NCBI GenBank assembly: GCA_905215205.1
Contig: CAJMPK010000094.1
Coordinates: forward strand, 1 to 5,948
Source: an uncultured bacterium
GTDB taxonomy: Bacteria; Actinomycetota; Coriobacteriia; Coriobacteriales; Coriobacteriaceae
Direction: 5' to 3'
Length of the DNA: 5,948 bases
The notes under the pieces were generated by a model. The model was not told where the DNA came from. It did no database searches and saw nothing but the letters and a program-made list of their open reading frames with translations. The translations under genes were made by a program, and so were the position numbers. Shown piece after piece: positions 1 to 4,853 of this stretch (position 1 is the first letter of the stretch; each line of letters starts with the position of its first letter).

Positions 1-1
1 C

Positions 2-76
2 GAGTTCTTTGGCATCTCCAAGTACAGCTTCTATAGCTACCTCAATGAGGCCAAGGCGGCGGCCGGCGACAAGTAG
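2..76 (+). CDS. 3' end of a gene, probably a YheO-like helix-turn-helix regulator (partial)
   Basis: The frame is open from the left edge to a TAG at 74-76 and gives 24 residues ending AAAGDK. The stretch FGISKYSFYSYLNEAK resembles the recognition helix that closes YheO/HTH_22-type regulators (a G-[IV]-S-[KR]-x-[TS]-[VF]-Y-x-Y-L pattern). Those proteins are PAS-like sensors followed by a short C-terminal DNA-binding domain, which would fit a gene ending soon after this motif. Seen: the open frame and the motif. Inferred: the family. Only the tail is present, so ligand and targets cannot be judged, and another HTH family is possible. There is no clear terminator after it; a weak GCCC/GGGC pairing at 92-109 is too short to count. 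Confidence 0.5.
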   Translation, partial: EFFGISKYSFYSYLNEAKAAAGDK

Positions 77-159
77 GCACTCGTCTGGATTGCCCCTCCC
101 CTTTTGGGCGCGAGTTCTGGAAAGCACGAATCCAAGACCGAGCCGCTTGGGAAGTTCCA

Positions 160-165
160 TATAAT
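160..165 (+). promoter_or_regulatory. Candidate -10 box for the membrane protein gene
   Basis: A perfect TATAAT lies 35 bp before the ATG at 200. Transcription would start near 172 and leave a short leader containing an AAAGGA ribosome site at 185-190. No convincing -35 hexamer is seen 16-18 bp upstream. If this is the promoter, a more upstream TTG start at 104 is ruled out. Confidence 0.4.
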
Positions 166-199
166 CGATGTCATTAGTATTTCGAAAGGATGGAACAGA

Positions 200-1186
200 A
201 TGGCGTTGAGCAAGGCATCGTGCACCGGTCGCGGATTGATTCCGGCAATTGGTGGACATGTGCACCGCATGTTCGATGAGGGTGAAGACGACCTGTTTTC
301 ACTGAGCCTTGACGACGTGATGGATGATCGCCCGTGGACCGCCGACGAACTCATGGGCGGCGGGGCTCGCCCGTCAAGCCCCAATCCCGAACTTGCGCCT
401 AAGTCCGCATCTGCGCCGGCTCCTGCGCAGTCGCCTGTTTCGACACCCGCGTCTACGCCCGCACCCACTTCGGCGCCCACGCCCGCTCCCCGCCCCGCAA
501 GCGACCCATCCGAAACGGCGGCATTTCTCGCTGCAGCGACGCAGGGCAAATCGGCCGACAGCACCGTTATGTACAACGCCCAGCAGTTGCCCGTTCCTAC
601 GGCACGCAAGCCTCCAGTTACAAGGCTCGATGAGCCCGTTGCCCGTCAGGTTGCCTACGATTCCTGGGCTGCAGCCGATCTGGATGAGACCTCTACCGGC
701 ATGCCGGCGCTCGATGTTCCAGTTAACCCGCTTTTTGCCGCCAACACGAGCGCCGCGGACTATGAGGGCGGTGCGGCATATTCCGATTATTCCGATGACT
801 ATGCTGGCAACGGTCGCATCGAGACCGAGGATTATGGCACCGCATCGAGCGATTATCTCAACGATCCGTACGCTGCCACGCCCGCACCGGAATATGACCC
901 GGAGGCCGCGTCCGCGCCGGCGTATACCAAAAGCACGGGCGAAGAGCGCTTCGCCGATTATTACGCCAAGGAAAAGGCGCTGCGTTTCTCGGAATTTCCG
1001 CAGGCAGTCAAGGTTGCCTTTATCGCCATTGTCATTGCCCTGCTCGGTGTCATTGCGTTTGAGGGATTCCAGCTGTTCCGCGGCCCCACCCAAGCGGAGT
1101 CGGAGACCCAGCAAAAAGAGGACGATAACCAGTACCTGGACATCAACACCCTCAAGGGCGACCCCAACGACGGGGACGATGAGTAG
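200..1186 (+). CDS. Low-complexity, acidic protein with one C-terminal transmembrane helix, function unknown
   Basis: I do not recognise this 328-residue protein. The start at 200 is chosen because AAAGGA (185-190) sits 9 bases before the ATG and a TATAAT lies upstream; an ATG at 269 (protein beginning MFDEGEDD) is a real alternative with a poorer ribosome site. Order of regions: an acidic N-terminal segment (about residues 24-53), a Pro/Ala/Ser/Thr-rich linker (about 57-99), a Tyr/Asp-rich, probably disordered stretch (about 187-245), a basic patch (AKEKALRFSEFPQAVK), one hydrophobic helix (about 271-293), and a 35-residue acidic tail. By the positive-inside rule the long N-terminal part would be cytoplasmic and the acidic tail outside. 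It could be a scaffold, a cell-envelope anchor or an anti-sigma-like protein, but no domain supports any of these. It runs towards the ATPase gene, with 37 bp between their stop codons. Confidence 0.75.
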   Translation: MALSKASCTGRGLIPAIGGHVHRMFDEGEDDLFSLSLDDVMDDRPWTADELMGGGARPSSPNPELAPKSASAPAPAQSPVSTPASTPAPTSAPTPAPRPASDPSETAAFLAAATQGKSADSTVMYNAQQLPVPTARKPPVTRLDEPVARQVAYDSWAAADLDETSTGMPALDVPVNPLFAANTSAADYEGGAAYSDYSDDYAGNGRIETEDYGTASSDYLNDPYAATPAPEYDPEAASAPAYTKSTGEERFADYYAKEKALRFSEFPQAVKVAFIAIVIALLGVIAFEGFQLFRGPTQAESETQQKEDDNQYLDINTLKGDPNDGDDE

Positions 1187-1201
1187 CGGGGGTTAAGGGA
1201 G

Positions 1202-1232
1202 GGCCGGAAGAGCCGGCGGCACGTTACGGCTC
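1202..1232. other. GC-rich dyads between two convergent genes (weak terminator candidate)
   Basis: The 37-bp gap between the convergent stops contains GCCGG/CCGGC (1203-1207 with 1213-1217) and an alternative GAGCCG/CGGCTC (1210-1215 with 1227-1232), the latter running into the ATPase stop codon. Neither is followed by a T-run on either strand, so an intrinsic terminator is only a possibility. Confidence 0.2.
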
Positions 1233-2546
1233 CAAAAGCCCTGCCATAAAGATGGGCAGATACAGCACGTCACCATCGCGGTGAAGATTACATTCCGCAA
1301 GTACCAGGGCACGATCGATTCCGTAACCCTTCGTTGCCAGTGCGTTATCGAGCGCCGCGTGGGACTTAAAGCTCTTGCCCGATTTGACCTCGATGGCAAT
1401 CACTTCCCCATCGAGCGTCTCTTCCACAAAATCGAGCTCACCGACCTTTTTGGACGTAAAGTAGCGCAATCTAAATCCATGAGCTTTGAGCTCTTGGGCA
1501 ACGAAGCCCTCAAACGCCGCCCCCATGTTCATGCCAAAGGCGTCTTCCGCCTCCCCATCAAAAACGCCTTGGGCGACCCTTTTGGAATACGACGACATGA
1601 GCATTCCGGTGTCCAAGTAAAACAGCTTGAACAGATTTCGTTGCTCTCCCAATAAAAGGGGTGCCACGGGCGCCGTTACGTTATACACGGGAAGTGCGAC
1701 ACCCGCCTCCGATAACCAGAGAAAATGGTCTGTCACCTGCGAAAAACGTTTGACACCGTTAATCGATGACAGCTTGAATCGCTTGTTTTTGGAGCCGGCC
1801 TCGCTGGGAATCAAATCATAGATATCGCGAATAACCAAGCGTAGCTCGGGCGGAGCATACTTTGCGATGTCATCGCGATACAGGGCGTGAAGATCGCGGT
1901 GGATGTTTCGAACCTCGTCGACATTGCGCGTCGCCAAGAAGGAATTGACCGCATCGGGCATGCCTCCCACCACCACATACTGATGGAACAGATCGAGCAA
2001 GCGGTCATACAGGTAGCCGGGGAGCTCCTCCTCATCCTTTAGACAGCCCCTGAGCATGTCAAACACGCTGGCACCAACGCCATTTGCCCAGCAAAACTCC
2101 TCAAAGTCGAGCGGGTACATCTGGACCTGCTCGACATACCCCACCGGCAGGGAATCGATGCCCTCGAGCTCAACGCCAAGGAGCGATCCGGTAAGGATGT
2201 ATCGAAAGTCGCCGCGCTGGACCAGGTATTTGATAAACGTCACCACGTTGGGGCATCGCTGCACCTCGTCGATAACCACAACGGTCTTGTTCGCAACCAT
2301 CGCCTGCGTTGCAGCAATAGACATACGCATAAGCAGGTCATCCGCACTTTTCGCCGCCAAAAACGAATCGCGCACGGACGCGTCGGCGATAAGGTCGAAC
2401 GTCACGACATTTTCGAACGATTCATTTGCAAAGACATTGACCAAATATGACTTTCCTACCTGTCGGGCGCCCTTGACCAAAAGAGCCTTGTTAGGCGACG
2501 AGGCAAGCCAAGATTCAAACTGTGCTTTCGCTTTTCTCTGTAGCAT
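1224..2546 (-). CDS. AAA ATPase with C-terminal DUF4143-type domain
   Basis: A 440-residue protein of the AAA_14/DUF4143 family, common in gut bacteria and archaea; its cellular role is not established. Walker A is GARQVGKS (residues 26-33), Walker B is VVVIDEVQR (D93, E94), and YILTGS (116-121) fits a sensor-1 strand. YPLDFEEF (144-151) is a family hallmark. Near the C-terminus, GELDF (369-373) followed by AIEVKSGK (384-391) gives a D372...E386-x-K388 arrangement like the PD-(D/E)XK nuclease fold. The length is normal and no lesion is seen. The start is the ATG at 2546 rather than an in-frame GTG at 2579, because TAAGGGGTG stands just upstream and the GTG has no ribosome site. It is transcribed alone; its upstream DNA carries four phased repeats that probably bind a regulator. 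Proposed roles of relatives (toxin-antitoxin-like, stress or defence) are unproven. Confidence 0.9.
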   Translation of the reverse strand: MLQRKAKAQFESWLASSPNKALLVKGARQVGKSYLVNVFANESFENVVTFDLIADASVRDSFLAAKSADDLLMRMSIAATQAMVANKTVVVIDEVQRCPNVVTFIKYLVQRGDFRYILTGSLLGVELEGIDSLPVGYVEQVQMYPLDFEEFCWANGVGASVFDMLRGCLKDEEELPGYLYDRLLDLFHQYVVVGGMPDAVNSFLATRNVDEVRNIHRDLHALYRDDIAKYAPPELRLVIRDIYDLIPSEAGSKNKRFKLSSINGVKRFSQVTDHFLWLSEAGVALPVYNVTAPVAPLLLGEQRNLFKLFYLDTGMLMSSYSKRVAQGVFDGEAEDAFGMNMGAAFEGFVAQELKAHGFRLRYFTSKKVGELDFVEETLDGEVIAIEVKSGKSFKSHAALDNALATKGYGIDRALVLAECNLHRDGDVLYLPIFMAGLLEP

Positions 2547-2552
2547 AAGCGC

Positions 2553-2559
2553 ACCCCTT
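2553..2559 (-). promoter_or_regulatory. Ribosome binding site of the DUF4143 ATPase
   Basis: On the minus strand this reads AAGGGGT, 6 bases before the ATG. It decides the start at 2546 against the in-frame GTG at 2579. Confidence 0.6.
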
Positions 2560-2564
2560 ATTAC

Positions 2565-2579
2565 GTGCTGTTTTAGCAC
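2565..2579. repeat. Short dyad at the predicted transcription start of the ATPase gene
   Basis: GTGCT (2565-2569) and AGCAC (2575-2579) form a perfect 5-bp inverted repeat around GTTTT. It lies just downstream of the candidate -10 box (2581-2586, minus strand), so it could be an operator half-pair or a 5' hairpin in the mRNA. Confidence 0.35.
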
Positions 2580-2710
2580 TAGGATACACTTTTCCGTAGT
2601 TATCAGGTGCTCATTTCGACACTTTTTCGAAGTTCTAAAGTGTGCATTACGACACTTTTCCGTACTTTTACACGGGATATTTCGACACTTTTTCGAATTT
2701 AAGCCTAACA
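2579..2710. repeat. Four tandem 33-bp units, probable phased operator array
   Basis: Four units start at 2579, 2612, 2645 and 2678. Their cores CACTTTT[CT]CG[TA]A begin at 2587, 2620, 2653 and 2686, exactly 33 bp apart, which is close to three helical turns. Between cores the sequence is largely different, so this is not a simple tandem duplication. Units 2 and 4 carry the dyad TTCGA-N7-TCGAA (2615-2631 and 2681-2697). Unit 3 has changed both arms together to TACG...CGTA (2648-2664), so the symmetry is kept. Unit 1 keeps only the right arm, and its left arm position holds the candidate -10 box. Conserved arms with free spacers suggest a dimeric protein binding cooperatively along one DNA face, controlling the ATPase gene on the minus strand. 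Confidence 0.8.
2581..2586 (-). promoter_or_regulatory. Candidate -10 box for the ATPase gene
   Basis: On the minus strand this reads TATCCT, about 34 bp before the ATG. There is no good -35 hexamer 17 bp upstream, where repeat unit 2 begins; that fits a promoter depending on a protein bound at the repeats, or one repressed from them. Confidence 0.3.
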
Positions 2711-2719
2711 GCAGCCGGC

Positions 2720-2767
2720 GAAATCAAGCGCCGCTTGCACGTCATTTCGCAGGCGGCGCTTGATTTC
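2720..2767. repeat. Strong hairpin with 15-bp perfect stem between divergent genes
   Basis: The arm GAAATCAAGCGCCGC (2720-2734) is repeated in perfect inverse at 2753-2767. Inside the arms a wobble pair and three more pairs are possible, leaving a loop of about 10 bases. The AAATCAA/TTGATTT ends are typical of bidirectional intrinsic terminators. Yet the genes on both sides point away from it, so it has no obvious transcript to end unless it separates readthrough or belongs to the leader of the gene at 2915. A REP-like element is another reading. Confidence 0.7.
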
Positions 2768-2789
2768 TGTCCGTACACGTTGATAGACT
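2760..2789 (+). promoter_or_regulatory. Possible promoter for the riboswitch-led gene
   Basis: TTGATT (2760-2765) and TAGACT (2784-2789) are 18 bp apart and each match four of six consensus bases. The start would be near 2796, just before the leader hairpins. The -35 element lies inside the right arm of the 15-bp hairpin. Confidence 0.25.
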
Positions 2790-2796
2790 TTCTCTT

Positions 2797-2820
2797 GCCC
2801 GTAAGGAGCGGGCGCGTTTT
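2797..2820 (+). other. Small hairpin followed by TTTT at the 5' end of the leader
   Basis: GCCCG (2797-2801) pairs with CGGGC (2809-2813), followed by GCG and TTTT (2817-2820). It looks like a minimal terminator, but the T-run is better used as the 5' strand of riboswitch helix P1, so competition between the two is possible. Confidence 0.35.
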
Positions 2821-2910
2821 ATCCAGAGTCGGGGTAGAGAGTTGGCTCCACGATCCCGACGCCAACCGGCCAAGAGGCACGGTGGCCCTGCCAACATCGA
2901 TGAAAGGAGT
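2815..2910 (+). ncRNA. Candidate SAM-clan riboswitch (SAM-I / SAM-IV / SAM-I-IV like)
   Basis: The leader can be folded by hand into the SAM-I clan layout. P1: TTTTATC (2817-2823) with GATGAAA (2899-2905). The junction ATCCAGAG closely matches the SAM-I ATCAAGAG box. P2: GTCGGG (2828-2833) with CCCGAC (2855-2860), with an inner GAG/CTC (2837-2839, 2846-2848). Next comes GCCAACC, like the family's GGCAACC. P3: ACCGGCC (2865-2871) with GGCACGGT (2876-2883, one bulge), loop AAGA. The P2 loop GTTGG (2841-2845) pairs with CCAAC (2891-2895) after P3, the family's pseudoknot. There is no P4, as in SAM-IV and SAM-I/IV. The 3' strand of P1 overlaps the AAAGGAG ribosome site (2903-2909) of the next gene, so ligand binding would be expected to block translation. 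Seen: the pairings. Known: the clan layout. Inferred: ligand and the exact class. Confidence 0.65.
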
Positions 2911-2914
2911 CCGT

Positions 2915-3343
2915 ATGGACAATTTCTCCGTGCGCACCGAGCGCAATTTCCACAACCTGACAGCCAAGCCAAAACGAATGCATCTTCTGGACAAGCCGAA
3001 CGGCTGCGCCTCGGCCATGGTCAAGAGCAGGCTCTCCCACCAGATGCGCTTTACGGTGCAGGTGCTCGAGGAAGAGCTCTGTGCTGCTGGCGACCCGCAC
3101 GTACTACAGATTAAGCTGCCCAGAAACGACTCGCGTGAGCCGTCCAGCTGGAAACTCTTCGCCGACGGCGTGTGCGTTGCGGACGGATCCGGCACCTTTG
3201 TTATGGATGCTATCGACCAGGGCATGATACAAGCCTGTAAGACATGGGGAGATCACGACGTATTTGCCGACATCGCAGAGGCAATCGTTCTAAGCAAAGC
3301 TGCATTTGATATCAAGGAGCGCGCTTGTCAGACGCTTTCATAA
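2915..3343 (+). CDS. 142-residue protein of unknown function behind a SAM-type leader
   Basis: I do not recognise the product. The start is the ATG at 2915 because AAAGGAG (2903-2909) stands 5 bases before it; an in-frame ATG at 2900 lies inside riboswitch P1 and has no ribosome site. The protein looks like a compact soluble alpha/beta domain: a basic N-terminal third (to about residue 45), two likely strands around RFTVQVLEEEL (45-55) and VLQIKLPR (63-70), a Gly/Asp turn ADGSG (89-93), and two or three helices (about 95-140). It has five cysteines (31, 56, 87, 108, 138) without a metal-site spacing. There is no signal peptide or membrane helix. The leader suggests a tie to methionine or SAM metabolism, transport or methylation, but no motif of a methyltransferase or methionine enzyme is visible. 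The frame continues open after the TAA, so the protein may be a shortened form. Confidence 0.75.
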   Translation: MDNFSVRTERNFHNLTAKPKRMHLLDKPNGCASAMVKSRLSHQMRFTVQVLEEELCAAGDPHVLQIKLPRNDSREPSSWKLFADGVCVADGSGTFVMDAIDQGMIQACKTWGDHDVFADIAEAIVLSKAAFDIKERACQTLS

Positions 3344-3448
3344 ATCGCATGGACAGTTGGTCGGTTCCACGCCCAGCACCTGATCGAGGGCATGGTCGCC
3401 GCCGGGGTAGACCCGATGCTGGAAGATCTTCTCAGCGCTCCCGCGTAG
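3344..3448 (+). pseudogene. In-frame open stretch after the stop, possible lost C-terminus or gene remnant
   Basis: Directly after the TAA at 3341-3343 the same frame runs 34 more codons to a TAG at 3446-3448. The part FHAQHLIEGMVAAGVDPMLE reads like the amphipathic helices of a real protein, ending LLSAPA. It has no start codon with a ribosome site of its own. Either the gene at 2915 acquired an early stop, or this is the end of a different, deleted gene. I could not assign the fragment to a family. Confidence 0.25.
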
Positions 3449-3853
3449 ATTAATCGAGCGCTCTATCGACAAAGATGCATCTACCATAACGGCATGGGGC
3501 GTGCTCGCCTTGTACCGACCCCAACCAATCCCGTCGGCGCGACTGCAGTCTCAAACAACCACCGGCACCATCCATCCGCACACGAGAGGCGATGGGCACA
3601 GGCGAACCCCTCAACCTCGCCATTCGTAAACTTCATCAGTGTTTCCACATCCCCATCAAAAGAATCCGAAAGACATCCCCCGCTAAGAAAACGCTTCTGA
3701 ACATCTCGCTTTGCAGGCAAAGCCGCACCGGAGTGATGCAGAGGCCTGCGCAGGGTTTCACGGGTCCCCTTGACGCTGCCTAGCGGAAGTGCCACCCGGC
3801 ATCCCTTCCATAACGCACGGGTAAACAAAGGGAAATAGCGCCACCCACCGCGC
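3449..3853. other. About 400 bp without a convincing gene
   Basis: No good coding frame is seen. A minus-strand frame open over 3481-3855 would give 124 residues rich in Trp, Arg and Gly with scattered Cys, but it starts only at a TTG, lacks a ribosome site and is antisense to the presumed promoter region of the recombinase; I treat it as doubtful. Near the left edge are a GAGCGCTC palindrome (3456-3463) and flanking GTAGAT/ATCTAC arms (3445-3450, 3479-3484), which could be a protein site. A promoter for the recombinase should lie here, but I found no good pair of hexamers; TTGACG at 3770-3775 has no -10 partner. Confidence 0.4.
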
Positions 3854-3862
3854 AAGGAAGGA
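3854..3862 (+). promoter_or_regulatory. Ribosome binding site of the recombinase
   Basis: AAGGAAGGA, a strong purine-rich site 7 bases before the ATG at 3870, fixes that start. Confidence 0.75.
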
Positions 3863-3869
3863 CGCCACC

Positions 3870-4853
3870 ATGGATCTCACGAAAACGGCTAGAGAAATTA
3901 CCCGCCTCATGCTCCCCTACCTGACCACGCAGCAGAACCGCCAGCTCAAAAAGGTTTTATCGCACTGCCTTTTCGATGAAAACCAGTTAGCTGAGAACAG
4001 CGGCGACAGTGACAACAAATCATTCCTCGATCTTTTTCTGTCCGCGAAACGCCTCGAAGGTTGCTCGGATAGGACTGTCGCCTACTACGAAGCAACCATT
4101 AATAAACTGCTTGAATCGTTCGACACGCCAGCCTGCGACCTGGGAACCGAAGAGATTAGGTCCTATCTTTCCGACTATCAGCAAAAAGCCGGCGTCAGTC
4201 GCGTCACCGTCGACAATGTCCGAAGAATCATCTCAAGCTTCTACTCATGGCTCGAAGATGAAGACCATATCATCAAGAGTCCGGTTAGACGCATTAAAAG
4301 GGTCAAGGCCCCACAACCCATTAAGGAAACGTATAGCGATGAAGTCGTTGAGATTCTTTGTGATAACTGCGGGTCGCCCCGAAACCTTGCCCTGATCGAC
4401 CTGTTGCGCTCCACGGGCATGCGTGTGGGCGAACTTGTCTCGTTGGACAGGAGCTCTGTCGACACCATCAATCGTGAGTGCATCGTACACGGCAAGGGAA
4501 ATAAGGACCGCATCGTCTATTTTGACGCAAAGACTAAAGTCCATATCGAGAATTACCTGTCAACCCGAATGGACAGCTCGGAAGCACTCTTCGTGTCGAG
4601 CAAGGCGCCACACGAGAGGCTACAAATTGGCGGCGTCGAGGCGCTGCTTAGAAAACTGGGGCGCGAGCTTGATTTAGGAAGGGTCCACCCTCATAAGTTC
4701 AGAAGAACGCTTGCTACAAAGGCAATCGACAAAGGAATGCCCATCGAACAAGTCCAGGTGCTCCTTGGCCATAAAAAAATAGACACCACATTAAGGTACG
4801 CAATGGTCGACCAGCGCAATGTCAAAGCATCCCACCGCAGGTACCTAACTTAA
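3870..4853 (+). CDS. Tyrosine recombinase (XerC/D-like integrase), probable hsdS invertase
   Basis: A 327-residue phage-integrase-family recombinase that cuts and rejoins DNA through a 3'-phosphotyrosine. After an N-terminal leader (1-50) comes a helical core-binding domain (about 51-145), then the catalytic domain (about 150-327). All active-site residues are present: R185 in STGMRVGEL, K209 in HGKGNKD, H275 and R278 in HPHKFRR, H301 in LLGHKKID, Y310 in TTLRYAMV. It should therefore be active. It runs convergently into hsdS and overlaps its 3' end by 32 bp. Recombinases placed next to hsdS are known to invert or exchange target-recognition halves in phase-variable type I systems (the Streptococcus pneumoniae SpnIII locus is an example); that role is inferred here from position. 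No excisionase, att duplications or phage genes are seen, which argues against a prophage. The long leader before the core-binding domain is not typical of XerC/D. Confidence 0.93.
   Translation: MDLTKTAREITRLMLPYLTTQQNRQLKKVLSHCLFDENQLAENSGDSDNKSFLDLFLSAKRLEGCSDRTVAYYEATINKLLESFDTPACDLGTEEIRSYLSDYQQKAGVSRVTVDNVRRIISSFYSWLEDEDHIIKSPVRRIKRVKAPQPIKETYSDEVVEILCDNCGSPRNLALIDLLRSTGMRVGELVSLDRSSVDTINRECIVHGKGNKDRIVYFDAKTKVHIENYLSTRMDSSEALFVSSKAPHERLQIGGVEALLRKLGRELDLGRVHPHKFRRTLATKAIDKGMPIEQVQVLLGHKKIDTTLRYAMVDQRNVKASHRRYLT

Noticed and set aside
104..199. Upstream TTG start for the membrane protein gene
   Set aside because: It precedes the TATAAT at 160-165 and has no ribosome site, whereas the ATG at 200 has AAAGGA at the right distance.
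374..1114. Long antisense frame opposite the membrane protein
   Set aside because: It is a shadow of the Pro/Ala- and Tyr/Asp-rich coding sequence: Arg/Gly/Cys-rich, with no ribosome site.
2579..2710. CRISPR array
   Set aside because: A 33-bp period of short 12-17 bp motifs with only 16-21 bp between them, and no cas genes; it does not fit repeat-spacer dimensions.
2056..2763. Plus-strand frame of 235 residues opposite the ATPase start and repeats
   Set aside because: It is antisense to the Walker motifs of a clear ATPase and has Ser/Thr-rich shadow composition.
2668..3225. Minus-strand frame covering the riboswitch and the unknown gene
   Set aside because: It lies opposite a leader with structured RNA and a gene with a good ribosome site; no start signal is seen.
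3481..3855. Minus-strand open frame of 124 residues
   Set aside because: It starts only at TTG without a ribosome site, has unusual Trp/Arg/Gly-rich composition, and lies antisense to the recombinase leader region. It may be a conserved intergenic element, but nothing here proves it.
4804..4813. TGGTCGACCA palindrome near the recombinase end
   Set aside because: It lies in coding sequence with no matching partner elsewhere in the window, so it is likely chance.
3870..4853. Integrase of a prophage or integrative element
   Set aside because: There are no phage, excisionase or transfer genes and no tRNA or att duplication in the window; the overlap with hsdS favours a locus-specific recombinase.
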